A stretch of DNA of 64,000 nucleotides from Archaeoglobus profundus DSM 5631 (GTDB taxonomy: Archaea; Halobacteriota; Archaeoglobi; Archaeoglobales; Archaeoglobaceae). The notes under the pieces were generated by a model that did not search any database, was not told where the DNA came from, and worked only from the letters and a program-made list of their open reading frames with translations. Below are positions 18,602-27,857 of the stretch, piece after piece. A program made the translations under genes and the position numbers. The stretch spans positions 186,001 to 250,000 of the forward strand of contig NC_013741.1 of the NCBI RefSeq assembly GCF_000025285.1, given 5' to 3'. Each line of letters opens with the position of its first letter. The stretch's first letter is position 1.

Positions 18602-18725
18602 CATGATCTAGAGAAAAAGACAAATCTTCTTTGGATGTCTTCTTTAATTCCAAGTACTCTTCAACTTGCCACCCACTTAGATCATTCTTGGTAATCTCCT
18701 TGAACGTCTTAAATACGTCATCCAT
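18582..18725 (-). CDS. Hypothetical 47-residue protein
   Basis: Starts at ATG 18725 after GGGAG with 5 bp spacing and encodes MDDVFKTFKEITKNDLSGW and a charged helical tail ending HVKEQQR. No family recognised. It overlaps the 3' end of glycerate kinase (convergent, 20 bp) and, in another frame, the ORF at 18677-18793. The two ORFs might be one gene with a frameshift near 18725, because the residues DVIEEHIREIL of the upstream ORF join naturally to this one. Confidence 0.45.
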   Translation of the reverse strand: MDDVFKTFKEITKNDLSGWQVEEYLELKKTSKEDLSFSLDHVKEQQR

Positions 18726-18793
18726 AAAATCTCCCTTATGTGCTCTTCTATCACATCGTACAGTCCAAAAACATAGCACTTATCTTTAATCAT
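18677..18793 (-). CDS. Hypothetical 38-residue ORF coupled to the upstream gene
   Basis: ATG 18793 overlaps the stop of the 161-residue gene (ATGATTAA arrangement). The peptide begins MIKDKCYVFGLYDVIEEH. The first 24 codons look protein-like, while the last 14 (YLRRSRRLPRMI) look like out-of-frame sequence. That suggests a frameshift into the ORF ending at 18582, giving one product of about 70 residues. Confidence 0.35.
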   Translation of the reverse strand: MIKDKCYVFGLYDVIEEHIREILWMTYLRRSRRLPRMI

Positions 18794-19271
18794 CTTTAAG
18801 TTTATATTTTTCAGGTATTAATATGGAAATTTCACCTAACTTACCTACTCTTCCTCCTTCTAACCAGATTATAACCTTCCTTCCAGGAAAGAAACTCCAT
18901 GGAATGTTTTTATCTATGGTTTCTATTTTTTCTAAAGCTTTCTCAATTGATTTATCAATTACTACGATCATAGTCCTTAGAGCTATCTCGTATTCGTCTT
19001 TATTTTTATTCAGTAAAAGAGCTTCTAACGGTAACTCATCACAATCGGCATGGAATAATCCAACGATATCGAACATCGTTCCCGAATCAGGATTGTATAC
19101 GTTTACCCATGGACTACATTTTCCCAAAAATGCATTAGCAACACTAATTTTGAAATTCTGTGCTGTATCAATTTTAATTCGTTTTTTTATAGTGTATCCA
19201 TCATTCATAAGCAATCTTGCTACTTCCTCCATAACTTCTTGATAAGTACATCCTTCATATGGGTTAGACAT
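18786..19271 (-). CDS. Hypothetical protein, 161 residues
   Basis: No family recognised. It is a soluble alpha/beta protein starting MSNPYEGCTYQEVMEEVA, with a central strand-rich part (WVNVYNPDSGTMFDIVGLF) and RTMIVVIDKSIEKALEKIE later. The N-terminal layout resembles restriction-endonuclease-like folds (helix, strands, D at 69), but no D-x-E/DxK pair is convincing. Base composition is A/T-richer than the neighbours. Divergent from tRNA-Met and histone, with 185 bp of apparently non-coding sequence at 19272-19456. Confidence 0.6.
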   Translation of the reverse strand: MSNPYEGCTYQEVMEEVARLLMNDGYTIKKRIKIDTAQNFKISVANAFLGKCSPWVNVYNPDSGTMFDIVGLFHADCDELPLEALLLNKNKDEYEIALRTMIVVIDKSIEKALEKIETIDKNIPWSFFPGRKVIIWLEGGRVGKLGEISILIPEKYKLKDD

Positions 19272-19456
19272 AAATCATCATAGCACAGACATTAGTAAAA
19301 AGTTTATCATTTATCTATCAGGGGTTATAGTTTGCATAATCGTGAACCGTGATATGAGAAACGATATACGTTGATATAATCAAGGAAAATGAGTGTTCAT
19401 GTATTTTGAAGCAGCAACCTGAGAGTGATCGCAAGGGTATGGACGAGGAGTAGAAG

Positions 19457-19530
19457 TGCCGAGGCCGGGATTTGAACCCGGGACCTACGGATTATGAGTC
19501 CGTCGCCCCGACCAGCTAGGCTACCTCGGC
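19457..19530 (-). tRNA. tRNA-Met (CAT), elongator type
   Basis: Full cloverleaf on the minus strand: acceptor GCCGAGG/CCTCGGC with discriminator A, anticodon stem ACGGA/TCCGT with loop CTCATAA, and T arm with TTCAAAT loop. The anticodon stem lacks the GGG/CCC pairs of archaeal initiator tRNA, so this should be elongator Met. An Ile2 (CAU, agmatidine-modified) tRNA is possible but the acceptor fits Met better. No intron. Confidence 0.93.
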
Positions 19531-19612
19531 TTGGCATTTATTAGGCTGATAGTTATTAAAAGCTTTCGAATAGAAATTTGATCGTCAAAAATTTAAAGAA
19601 GGAATAAAATAG

Positions 19613-19825
19613 TTAAACCTTCAAGATCTCTTGAGCAGCCATCTTTATGTCTTCCTCTCTAACAGTCTTTCTTCCAGCATTCTTTGCCAACTCCGAAGCT
19701 CTCTTGGCAATTTTGATTGCCATCTCCTCTATAGCCTTGGCCAACTCTGTCTTTGCAGCTTCACTAACCCTCTGAGCACCAGCCCTTCTCAAAATTCTTT
19801 CGACGGGTGCAAGTGGCAACTCCAC
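19613..19825 (-). CDS. Archaeal histone (HMf family)
   Basis: 70 residues with the histone fold: [14 protein letters not shown], then [29 protein letters not shown] and [13 protein letters not shown] place the start at GTG 19825, giving [11 protein letters not shown] like HMfB (MELPIAPIGRI), with GGAGG six to seven bases upstream. An ATG at 19831 lies inside the GAGGAGGTG and would add two residues. A TATA on the minus strand (TATATAA near 19870-19880) precedes it. Confidence 0.95.
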   Translation of the reverse strand: MELPLAPVERILRRAGAQRVSEAAKTELAKAIEEMAIKIAKRASELAKNAGRKTVREEDIKMAAQEILKV

Positions 19826-19901
19826 ACGCATCACCTCCTCTAATTATATTAATTTTTTCTACACAACCATTATATAAACGTTTAGGTTGTTCGGAGGAAC
19901 G

Positions 19902-19909
19902 TATAAATA
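19902..19909 (+). promoter_or_regulatory. TATA box of the CBS-hibernation-like gene
   Basis: TATAAATA lies about 37 bp before ATG 19942, with GAGGTG 6 bp before the start codon. The histone promoter faces the other way in the same 116 bp gap. Confidence 0.55.
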
Positions 19910-19941
19910 GCAATCCTCGAACTTGAGTTGAGGTGATGGGT

Positions 19942-21117
19942 ATGGATGTTGAAAAGCTCAAGAGTTTGATTAGGGAAGATTATGAAGTCATAGATGCAAA
20001 CGAAACAATCTCAAAAGTAGTCCCAATGCTCGAAAAGTGGGAAAGCAAGAGTGCCATACTCGTTGAGGAGAACGGGGAGGTAATCGGCGTTATCAGGGAG
20101 AGGGACTTGCTAAGAGGCTGTGTTATGGTAAACCCGCACGAGACCAAGATAAAACACTTTGTAATACCAACAGGGATTTTAAGCTTGGATGATCTTACCC
20201 CTGAGAAGGTTGCAAGGAGGTTCGTAGAAGATTCTACTCCATTTGTGGTTGTAAGATTGAACGGCAGGTACGGAGTGATAAACATCGATGACTTCTTAAA
20301 TTTGCTAAAGTCCGAACTGAGCGATGTTAGGGCAAAGGATGTCATGAATCCTGAGGTAATAACAGTTTTAAGGGATGCAACGGTTGCCAAAGCCCTTGCA
20401 ACTATGAGAACTAACGGTGTTGACAGAGTAGTCATTATAGATGAGAATTACAAGGTGGTGGGAATTATTACAGGTAAGGATATAATCGATAGAATATTTG
20501 CTCCAAGAAAGAAAGCCAGAACAGGTGACTTCAGCGGTGAGAAAGAAAAAAGTCTATCTATAAAAGTTGAGAGTATCATGAGTTATCCCGTAATTACCGC
20601 TGAGAAGAACGATTCGATATCCGAAATTATAGACAAGATGATAGAGAACAACATTTCGAGCGTTGTAATAACCAAGGATGGATTCCCAGAGGGAATAGTT
20701 ATAAAGAAGGACATACTAGAGTATTATCTCAAGCAGGTAACCCCAGTCAAGTACACTTATCAGGTCGTTTTGAAAGACGTTGAACTTGACGAGTTCGAGA
20801 TGGACAGGATAAACAAAGACTTGGAAAACTTCCTCGACAGATTCAAAGAATACTTCGGAGAAGCAATTCTATTCGTTTATATGAAGAGACATAAGGAGTT
20901 CTACAGAGGCTTGCCACTTATCTACGTAAGGCTAAAACTTGCGAGCGACAAGGGAGTCTTCTTTGCAACGGGTGAGGGATGGGGTGCCGAGTACGCTTTG
21001 CATGCAGGATTGAGAAGACTTGAAAGGACTATTCTGGAACACAAGGATCTACAGATGGACAAAAAGATGATAAAGAGATTCTACGAGGACGTTTTCTCCG
21101 ATTTTGTGAGTATATGA
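19942..21117 (+). CDS. Tandem CBS-domain protein with hibernation-factor-like C-terminus
   Basis: About 391 residues. Four CBS motifs are visible: residues about 5-60, 60-125, 128-185 (RAKDVMNPEVITVLRDATV) and 200-265 (VESIMSYPVITAEKNDSI). The last 125 residues (YQVVLKDVELDEFEMDRINKDL onward, with YALHAGLRRLERTILEHK near the end) resemble the S30AE/HPF fold of ribosome hibernation factors. CBS modules bind adenine nucleotides, so this may sense energy state and act on ribosomes. I infer that function from the architecture only. ATG 19942 has GAGGTG 6 bp upstream. An in-frame GTG 19933 is less likely. Confidence 0.8.
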   Translation: MDVEKLKSLIREDYEVIDANETISKVVPMLEKWESKSAILVEENGEVIGVIRERDLLRGCVMVNPHETKIKHFVIPTGILSLDDLTPEKVARRFVEDSTPFVVVRLNGRYGVINIDDFLNLLKSELSDVRAKDVMNPEVITVLRDATVAKALATMRTNGVDRVVIIDENYKVVGIITGKDIIDRIFAPRKKARTGDFSGEKEKSLSIKVESIMSYPVITAEKNDSISEIIDKMIENNISSVVITKDGFPEGIVIKKDILEYYLKQVTPVKYTYQVVLKDVELDEFEMDRINKDLENFLDRFKEYFGEAILFVYMKRHKEFYRGLPLIYVRLKLASDKGVFFATGEGWGAEYALHAGLRRLERTILEHKDLQMDKKMIKRFYEDVFSDFVSI

Positions 21118-21230
21118 TTTCCAATATTTTATCTACGCCAGAATAACTGCTTTTTAACAACTGGGGAAAAGTTCCAATCAGCTTAACTAAGAAAAGGTGA
21201 TTTTTTTATACCTGTTTTAGCACTTCTGCC

Positions 21231-22460
21231 ATGCAACTTAAACCGCCAGAGGAAGGAGAGAAGATAGAGTACAAAGATGGGAAACTCATTGTCCCAGATA
21301 ATCCGATAATACCTTTCATAGAGGGCGACGGGATTGGAGTTGATGTGACACCAGCGGCTATAAAGGTTTTGAATGCAGCTGCGGAGAAGATAGGTAAGGA
21401 GATAGTTTGGTTTGAGATATATGCAGGGGAGAAGGCTTACAAGCTCTGCGGCGAGTATCTTCCTAAGGAAACGTTGGATGCGATAAAAGAGTACAGGGTT
21501 GCTTTAAAGGGCCCACTCACGACACCTGTTGGAGGAGGTTACAGGAGTTTGAATGTTGCAATAAGGCAAATACTGGATCTCTACGCTTGTGTGAGACCCG
21601 TCTACTATCTTAAGGGTGTTCCGAGCCCCTTAAAGAATCCTGAACAGGTAAACATCGTAATATTTAGAGAGACGACTGAAGACGTCTACGCTGGAATAGA
21701 GTGGAAGGCTGGAAGTGAAGAGGCTTTGAAAGTTATAAACTTCCTTGAGAAAGAGTTCGGAATAAAGGTTAGAAGAGATTCTGGAATAGGTTTAAAGCCG
21801 ATAAGCGAGTTCGCAACCAAAAGGTTGGTCAGGATGGCTATAAAGTATGCAATAGAAAACGGAAGGAAGAGCGTTACACTCGTGCATAAGGGTAACATAA
21901 TGAAGTACACGGAGGGAGCTTTCAGGGAGTGGGGTTACGAAGTTGCTTTGGAGGAGTTTAGGGATTACGTGATAACTGAGGAAGAGCTTTGGAACAACTA
22001 CAACGGTGAAGTTCCAAAAGGCAAGATCGTGATAAAGGATAGGATTGCGGATAACATGTTTCAGCAACTGCTCACTAGAACTGCTGAGTACGATGTAATC
22101 GCCACGATGAATCTAAACGGTGACTATCTAAGCGATATGGCTGCAGGATTGGTAGGTGGATTGGGAATTGCTCCCGGTAGCAACATAGGCGACGGGATTG
22201 GCGTTTTCGAGCCAGTTCATGGAAGTGCACCTAAGTACGCTGGTCAGAACAAAGCGAATCCCACTGCTATGATCCTAACAGGTGCTTTGATGTTCGAGTT
22301 CTTAGGGTGGAGGGAAGGTAGTGAAATAATAAAGAAAGCTGTAGAGATGACAATTCAGCAAGGGATCGTGACTTACGATATCCACAGGCAAATTGGGGGA
22401 AAGTTGGTTGGAACGAGGGAGTTTGCTGAAGCTGTGATTGAGAACATTCAGAGTCTTTAA
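21231..22460 (+). CDS. icd: Isocitrate dehydrogenase (NADP type)
   Basis: Oxidative decarboxylation of isocitrate to 2-oxoglutarate. 409 residues. Seen: [21 protein letters not shown]-type substrate-binding region (about 95-114), [14 protein letters not shown], the YADxxxxQ-region, [16 protein letters not shown], and [20 protein letters not shown]. Full length with no gaps. A TATA-like run at 21206-21215 precedes the ATG. Confidence 0.94.
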   Translation: MQLKPPEEGEKIEYKDGKLIVPDNPIIPFIEGDGIGVDVTPAAIKVLNAAAEKIGKEIVWFEIYAGEKAYKLCGEYLPKETLDAIKEYRVALKGPLTTPVGGGYRSLNVAIRQILDLYACVRPVYYLKGVPSPLKNPEQVNIVIFRETTEDVYAGIEWKAGSEEALKVINFLEKEFGIKVRRDSGIGLKPISEFATKRLVRMAIKYAIENGRKSVTLVHKGNIMKYTEGAFREWGYEVALEEFRDYVITEEELWNNYNGEVPKGKIVIKDRIADNMFQQLLTRTAEYDVIATMNLNGDYLSDMAAGLVGGLGIAPGSNIGDGIGVFEPVHGSAPKYAGQNKANPTAMILTGALMFEFLGWREGSEIIKKAVEMTIQQGIVTYDIHRQIGGKLVGTREFAEAVIENIQSL

Positions 22461-22492
22461 CTTTTTTATAGCTTTTCTTCAAAACACTCCAC

Positions 22493-23830
22493 GTGTATCG
22501 GATTAAAGAGAGAGACTTCGTAATACTCACGGAAGTTTTGAGGAAAGCGGATGAGATCAAGCCGAGCCAATACGCTAAGAGGATGGTTTTTGAGAAGTAT
22601 AACATACTAGGTACCCACATCGACAGAATTTTGACAGCAGTTTATTATAAAATAATGAAAAGACTTGGTGTAATCGACAAGATCATCAGAGACGTTGTGG
22701 GCGTTCACCCCAACATCCTCGACCCTTGGTTGAGATCGGCTTTGAGAGTTACAATCGAGTTTTTGGTTTTCGAAAAGAAGTATACAAAGCATCTCGACAA
22801 GGAGAGGGTTAAGAAGGTTGTAGCTGATTTCCTTTCTAACGTAACCCATCCATACGTTGGGATGTACTATTTCGAGACTTTCGAAAGGATTGCCAGCTAC
22901 AAGCTCGAACCGAAAGATGAAATCGAAAGGTTGGAGTTTGAATACCTTTTACCAGCTTGGTATATCAGAAAGATGAAGGAGCTTTTGGGTGAGGAGGCTG
23001 AGGAGCTTTTCAAAGCCTTTAACAGAGAGCCTATGATTAGCATAAGGGTAAACACTCTCAAAGCCACAGTTAAAGAGGTAATAGATCATTTGAGAAGGCA
23101 GGGGAAGGAGGTAATTGTGAGCAGCGTTGTTCCTACAGTCTTAAAGTTCGAAGGTCCCTACGACTTTGACAAGTCCAAGCTCTACAGGAAGGGAAAGTTC
23201 GTAGTTCAGGAGGAAGCTTCGGCTTTAGCCTCAATTCTACTAGATCCAAAGCCGAATGAAACTGTTGTCGATCTCTGCGCTGCACCAGGAGGTAAGACTA
23301 TCCACATGGCTGAGCTTATGAGAAATAGGGGAGTTATTCATGCCTTTGATGTAGACGAGCTTAGGCTTAAGAGAATGGAGGAGTTGATAAAGCGTTGCGG
23401 AGTTAAAATTGTAAAAATATACAAGATGGATGCGAGAAAAGCTGTTGATGTTTTGGGAGAAAGTATAGCCGATAAAGTTATGCTTGATGCGCCATGCACA
23501 TCCGATGGAACTTTAATGAAGAATCCCGAGCTCAGATGGAGAATCAGGGAAGAAAAGATTGAGGAGATCGCTCAGCTTCAATACGAGCTCCTAAACACGG
23601 GAATCGATTTGTTAAAGCCGAAAGGTAGAATACTTTACTGTACGTGCTCTATTTTTAGAGAGGAAAACGAGGACGTCGTTGAAAGAGTTCTGAAGGAGAG
23701 AGATGATGTTAAGCTCGTTCCGCTTGAAGGTTATTACTCCGAGGGATTCCTTAAAGTGACTATTAGGGCTTTTCCTCATAAACACAACACGATAGGCTTC
23801 TTCTATGCTCTTTTGGAGAAGACTGAATAG
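22493..23830 (+). CDS. RNA (cytosine-5)-methyltransferase, NOL1/NOP2/Sun family, with NusB-like N-terminus
   Basis: 445 residues. Residues 1-150 are helical and resemble the NusB-like RNA-binding domain found in bacterial RsmB (ILTAVYYKIMKRLGV, LRSALRVTIEFLVF). The methyltransferase half has the SAM motif DLCAAPGGKTIHMAE (about 263), DAPCTSDGT (motif IV, Cys) and LYCTCSIFREENE (catalytic Cys in TCS). Target could be rRNA or tRNA. Start codon is GTG 22493. Confidence 0.9.
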   Translation: MYRIKERDFVILTEVLRKADEIKPSQYAKRMVFEKYNILGTHIDRILTAVYYKIMKRLGVIDKIIRDVVGVHPNILDPWLRSALRVTIEFLVFEKKYTKHLDKERVKKVVADFLSNVTHPYVGMYYFETFERIASYKLEPKDEIERLEFEYLLPAWYIRKMKELLGEEAEELFKAFNREPMISIRVNTLKATVKEVIDHLRRQGKEVIVSSVVPTVLKFEGPYDFDKSKLYRKGKFVVQEEASALASILLDPKPNETVVDLCAAPGGKTIHMAELMRNRGVIHAFDVDELRLKRMEELIKRCGVKIVKIYKMDARKAVDVLGESIADKVMLDAPCTSDGTLMKNPELRWRIREEKIEEIAQLQYELLNTGIDLLKPKGRILYCTCSIFREENEDVVERVLKERDDVKLVPLEGYYSEGFLKVTIRAFPHKHNTIGFFYALLEKTE

Positions 23831-23886
23831 CCTCAGACCCGTGGAGGATCATCACCAATCAGTATGTGCAAAATTCATCATCGGCT
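23829..23886 (-). ncRNA. C/D box guide sRNA, antisense to the gene end
   Basis: On the minus strand all four boxes appear with canonical spacing: C ATGATGA (23881-23875), 12 nt guide ATTTTGCACATA, D' CTGA (23862-23859), 3 nt spacer, C' GTGATGA (23855-23849), 12 nt guide TCCTCCACGGGT, D CTGA (23836-23833). The RNA starts downstream of the DUF1646 gene's promoter side and ends at the methyltransferase stop codon. I could not match either guide to rRNA from memory. The 3' end abuts the NSUN gene and transcription is opposite to it. Confidence 0.85.
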
Positions 23887-23933
23887 TTTTTAACAACTAC
23901 TAAGGCGAAGCTTTATCAAAGTTCCCACAAGGG

Positions 23934-25031
23934 TTAGAGGTTAAAGGAGCATTCGGCCATTAAAATAACAAAGTAGACTGTGAGGAGTACTACACCCAGT
24001 GGAACTCCAACTCTTGCCCATTCGTTCATCCTTATCTTCAACCTTCCAGCTGAAACGATGTTTGGTATGTTTCCGGGTATAAGCATTCCACCAGAGATTA
24101 ACAAACTTATCAGAGCGCTTTTTATCTGCATTAGACTCATTTCAGGCTCTATCTCTACCGCTACAAGCGTTGCATTGTCAAGTATTGCGGAAATTGTGTT
24201 TAGCCAGTAGAGTCCAACAGGTGGGACCTTTGAAAAGTACCATACTGCAAGTGGTGACAAACCCTTTCCGAGCAGAATCAGGGCTGAGACAAACGTGTAA
24301 ACCCTTATAGCCCTTACAATCACATTTCTCAACGATTCCTCGTATATGGGCACTTCCATACGATCTACGCTCACAGACCCTATCCTGTAAGCTCCGTATA
24401 AGGCCAAGGCTAAAACTCCCGGTATTACGTATATCCCTAAAAGTCTTAGGAGGAAGAAGAAGTCTGCATGATAAGGTTCGCCTTTGAGCTTGGAAACGGC
24501 GATTGTTGAAAGAGGTTCACCAACTGGGGTTAACGCCGCACCTAATCCGACAGCAAAACAGGCAATTACAACGAATTCAATTTTCTTTCTCCTGTCAAGG
24601 GGGAGTATTAAAGCAATCTCGGATAAAATTACCGCCGTTACAATTACAGATATTATGCTCGAAATCAGACCAAGGAGAGTTATAATCATAAATGCGAACA
24701 CTCTTATGCCTACAATTCTCAAAAGACTCAAAAATCCGTTGTAAATCTGCCGATTAAACTTGTATATTATTAAACCGAAAATGAGAACAACTTGAAATAT
24801 TCCTATTGGTACGGGCGTGTTTGGAAGCCAGACAGGTTCCTTCAAGGCCTCAACAATTAGCTCGTAACTCCATTGGCCGGAGATAGTTACGGCTATAATA
24901 CCCATTATCAAGAAGAAGGGCTCAAGGTTTTCCTCGACTATTCTCACCCTAAAGGGAAAGATTAGGACGAGTAATAGAATGACAGCCAATCCGAGAGATA
25001 TGTGGAGAACTGGCTCTTGTGGAATTTCCAA
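23934..25031 (-). CDS. DUF1646 family membrane protein (IT-superfamily-like transporter)
   Basis: 365 residues with about ten hydrophobic segments, for example LGLAVILLLVLIFP at the N-terminus and VGVPLGVVLLTVYFVILM at the end. A polar signature in the middle (FAVGLGAALTPVGEPLSTIAV) and SAILDNATLVAVEIEP look like ion-binding loops seen in NhaD/ArsB-type carriers. The substrate is unknown. It lies 4 bp after the isochorismatase-like gene and is probably cotranscribed with it. Confidence 0.72.
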   Translation of the reverse strand: MEIPQEPVLHISLGLAVILLLVLIFPFRVRIVEENLEPFFLIMGIIAVTISGQWSYELIVEALKEPVWLPNTPVPIGIFQVVLIFGLIIYKFNRQIYNGFLSLLRIVGIRVFAFMIITLLGLISSIISVIVTAVILSEIALILPLDRRKKIEFVVIACFAVGLGAALTPVGEPLSTIAVSKLKGEPYHADFFFLLRLLGIYVIPGVLALALYGAYRIGSVSVDRMEVPIYEESLRNVIVRAIRVYTFVSALILLGKGLSPLAVWYFSKVPPVGLYWLNTISAILDNATLVAVEIEPEMSLMQIKSALISLLISGGMLIPGNIPNIVSAGRLKIRMNEWARVGVPLGVVLLTVYFVILMAECSFNL

Positions 25032-25035
25032 TTTA

Positions 25036-25554
25036 TCACCCCTTTACTATTTCGAGAATTTCCTTAAACTTCTCGTGTTCAGCCGTTTTCATTATCTCAT
25101 AGATCAGGCTTTCGGCAGTGCATAGCTTGACACCCTCCTGCATCATTCTCAGGACAGCAACATCCTTGTCTATCTGCTTCCTCGAACCAATGCAATCTAC
25201 GGCAACGTAGACTTCGCAACCCTCCTTAAGCAGATCCAAAGCCGTCTGTAGGATACATATGTGCGCTTCTATTCCAATTAAAGCAACCCTCTTAGGACTG
25301 AGCCTTTTAAACTCTCTGTAAAATTCTTCACATCTCAAACAGCTAAAGGACATTTTCTGAATAGGTTTGACATCTATTAGATCTTTTATCACTCCTATAG
25401 TACCTCCAAGCTTCTTCTGTTCAGTAATTAGAATGGGAAGTCCGAACACCTTATACGCCTTTATTAATTTAATCGAATTATTTATAATATCTTCAACATT
25501 TTGTATGTGCTTCACAAGTCTTTCCTGAAAATCTATGACTATAAGACAGTGCAT
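25036..25554 (-). CDS. Isochorismatase-family cysteine hydrolase
   Basis: 172 residues with the family triad: Asp in IDFQERLVK (residue 8), Lys in the KPIQKMSFSCL region, and Cys in GIEAHICILQTALDLL. A cis-peptide motif precedes the catalytic Cys. The family hydrolyses amide or vinyl-ether bonds (nicotinamidase, isochorismatase, ureidoacrylate hydrolase). The substrate cannot be told. It is convergent-free and sits between acsA (upstream, minus) and DUF1646. Confidence 0.82.
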   Translation of the reverse strand: MHCLIVIDFQERLVKHIQNVEDIINNSIKLIKAYKVFGLPILITEQKKLGGTIGVIKDLIDVKPIQKMSFSCLRCEEFYREFKRLSPKRVALIGIEAHICILQTALDLLKEGCEVYVAVDCIGSRKQIDKDVAVLRMMQEGVKLCTAESLIYEIMKTAEHEKFKEILEIVKG

Positions 25555-25609
25555 GGGCTGATGAAAGATGATAAAAAATATAAAGTTTTACCTTCTATCA
25601 CGTAAAAAA

Positions 25610-27592
25610 TTAGATTTGTTCCTCTAAAGCTCTCTTTAGCTCTTCGTAGGACTTCTTTATTTCTTCAAGAGCTTTCTCATCCTCCAAAGTTGTTACATCT
25701 CCCAACGGCTGCCCCGCAAGTACTGCTCTAAGGAGTCTTCTCATTATCTTACCGCTTCTCGTCTTAGGTAGCTTAGTTACGAAGATTATCTCTTCAGGAG
25801 TGGCTATTGGTCCTATCTTTTTCCTTACCCATTCCCTAAGTTCTCTCTTCAGCTCAACACTGGGCTCATAACCGTCCTTAAGTACAACGAAAGCTACTGG
25901 TACTTCACCCTTTATGTCGTGTGGCTTTCCTATAACCGCAGCTTCGCTAACGGCCTTATGGGCAACAAGAACACTCTCAAGCTCCATCGTTCCAAGTCTA
26001 TGACCGCTAACGTTGAGAACGTCATCGATTCTACCCATTATCCAGAAGTATCCATCTTCATCAATTTTAGCACCATCTCCAGTGAAGTAGACTAACTTGC
26101 CTTCGAACGCACTCCAGTATGTCTTGATGTATCTGTCTGGATCACCCCAAAGCGTTCTCAGCATTGAAGGCCAAGGTCTCGTTATTACCAACTTTCCACC
26201 CACGTTGGGTGGGCAAGGATTTCCTTCGTCATCCCAAACTTCAGCTTTGATACCGGGGAACGGTTTTGTAGCAGAACCGGGCTTGAGCTTTGTTACACCC
26301 GGTAGTGGGGTTATCATTATCATTCCAGTTTCGGTCTGCCACCACGTATCTACTATCGGACATCTTTCTCCACCAATGACTCTGTAGTACCACTTCCAAG
26401 CCTCCGGATTTATTGGCTCACCAACTGTTCCCAAGAGTCTGAGCGATGAAAGATCGTGCTTCTTCGGCCACTCTTCGCCAAGTCGCATGAAGTATCTTAT
26501 TGCTGTTGGAGCTGTGTAGAATACCGTTACTCCGTAGTACTCTATTATGCTCCACCATCTGTCGGGCTTGGGATAATCCGGAGCTCCTTCGTACATGAGT
26601 ACTGTCGCACCGTTGCTCAACGGCCCATAAACAACGTAGCTATGCCCTGTTATCCAGCCTATGTCAGCAGTACACCAGTAGATGTCGTCATCCTTTATGT
26701 CAAATATCCACTTCGTTGTTATGTGCGTTCCTACGTTGTAACCTCCATGAACGTGCAAAACTCCCTTAGGCTTGCCAGTCGTTCCAGATGTGTATAGTAT
26801 GAAGAGTGGATCTTCGGAGTCCATCACCTCTGGTTCACACTTCCAAGATGAACCGTATTGAACGTCGTCCCACCAGAAATCTCTATCCTCCACCATGTTA
26901 ACATCCAATCCGAGTCTGTCGTAAACTATAACGTGCTCAACACTTGGAGCATCTTCTAAAGCCTCGTCAACTATCTTTTTAGTCTCTACAATCTTACCTC
27001 TTCTGTAAAATCCGTCCATTGTTATTACAACCTTAGCCTTAGCATCATTTATCCTGTCTCTTAAAGCCATGGATGAGAATCCTCCAAACACAACACTATG
27101 AATTGCACCTATTCTTGCACAAGCCAACATTGCAACTACAAGCTCTGGAACCATACCCATGTAGATCGTGACTCTATCTCCCTTCCTAACACCCAAGTTC
27201 TTAAGAGCGTTTGCAAATCTGCACACCCTTCTGTAGAGCTCGTAGTATGTTATGACTCTCTTATCATTCTCTGGCTCACCCTGCCATATTATGGCGGCCT
27301 TGTTCTTCCTCCAAGTTTTAACGTGCCTATCAAGGCAGTTGTGAGTGATGTTTATCTTTCCTCCTATGAACCACTTGTAAAACGGTGCGTTGCTATCATC
27401 AAGAACCTTCTTGTACGGTTCAAACCACTCCACCTCTGTTCTGGCTATCTCATCCCAGAATGCGATCCAGTCCTTCTCAGCTTTCTCGTAAATTGACTCA
27501 TCCTTTACCCAAGCCTTCTCTCTGAACTCCTTTGGTGGTTCATAAACCTCTTCAACCTTTAACAGGGATTCAATCGACTTATCCTTTTTCAT
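25610..27592 (-). CDS. acsA: Acetyl-CoA synthetase, AMP-forming
   Basis: Activates acetate to acetyl-CoA with ATP to AMP and PPi. About 660 residues. ANL-superfamily motifs: [11 protein letters not shown] (about 268), an [10 protein letters not shown] and DTWWQTETG region, and the acetylation-regulated [11 protein letters not shown] near the C-terminus (Lys in GK). I chose ATG 27592 with GGAGG five to nine bases upstream. A longer ORF reaches 27613 but lies upstream of that Shine-Dalgarno. A 26 bp palindrome is directly upstream. Window also holds an ADP-forming synthetase (56823-58820). Confidence 0.94.
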   Translation of the reverse strand: MKKDKSIESLLKVEEVYEPPKEFREKAWVKDESIYEKAEKDWIAFWDEIARTEVEWFEPYKKVLDDSNAPFYKWFIGGKINITHNCLDRHVKTWRKNKAAIIWQGEPENDKRVITYYELYRRVCRFANALKNLGVRKGDRVTIYMGMVPELVVAMLACARIGAIHSVVFGGFSSMALRDRINDAKAKVVITMDGFYRRGKIVETKKIVDEALEDAPSVEHVIVYDRLGLDVNMVEDRDFWWDDVQYGSSWKCEPEVMDSEDPLFILYTSGTTGKPKGVLHVHGGYNVGTHITTKWIFDIKDDDIYWCTADIGWITGHSYVVYGPLSNGATVLMYEGAPDYPKPDRWWSIIEYYGVTVFYTAPTAIRYFMRLGEEWPKKHDLSSLRLLGTVGEPINPEAWKWYYRVIGGERCPIVDTWWQTETGMIMITPLPGVTKLKPGSATKPFPGIKAEVWDDEGNPCPPNVGGKLVITRPWPSMLRTLWGDPDRYIKTYWSAFEGKLVYFTGDGAKIDEDGYFWIMGRIDDVLNVSGHRLGTMELESVLVAHKAVSEAAVIGKPHDIKGEVPVAFVVLKDGYEPSVELKRELREWVRKKIGPIATPEEIIFVTKLPKTRSGKIMRRLLRAVLAGQPLGDVTTLEDEKALEEIKKSYEELKRALEEQI

Positions 27593-27604
27593 CAAACCCC
27601 TCCT

Positions 27605-27630
27605 TTTTATCACGTTCTATCGTGATAAAA
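27605..27630. promoter_or_regulatory. Perfect inverted repeat upstream of acsA (likely operator or leader hairpin)
   Basis: TTTTATCACG (27605-27614) and CGTGATAAAA (27621-27630) are perfect reverse complements separated by TTCTAT. It lies directly upstream of the acsA Shine-Dalgarno and near the expected transcription start, because a TATA-like TTAAATAC on the minus strand lies near 27640-27650. A related half-site TCTATCACGT occurs near 25598, between the isochorismatase-like gene and acsA. A repressor operator is the simplest reading. A leader-RNA hairpin is possible. Confidence 0.6.
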
Positions 27631-27857
27631 TCATGTGTAGTATTTAACATTTTTCACCGCTTCAGCGATTCAATACTACGCAGGATAGGTGCAGACTAAA
27701 TAATATAATACATCGAAGATTGCAAGGCAAATGTCGATGTAGTGAGAAGGCTATGTGATTACAAGGTTAGGAAATTCTGAAAAAGCTCTAATGTTGCAAT
27801 CTTTATGGATTTGAAATTATCTGAGTCCTGAAATAATGGTAAGACAAGCTTGTTTCA

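Noticed and set aside
19300-19456. Possible guide RNA upstream of tRNA-Met (GTGATATGA, TTGATAT, CCTGAG)
   Set aside because: Boxes are degenerate and spacing is irregular.
27680-27850. C/D-like boxes in the gap between acsA and thyX (GTGATTA, CTGA, TAATGTT, CTGA)
   Set aside because: Two boxes deviate from consensus and the guides would be about 15 and 25 nt, outside the usual archaeal spacing.
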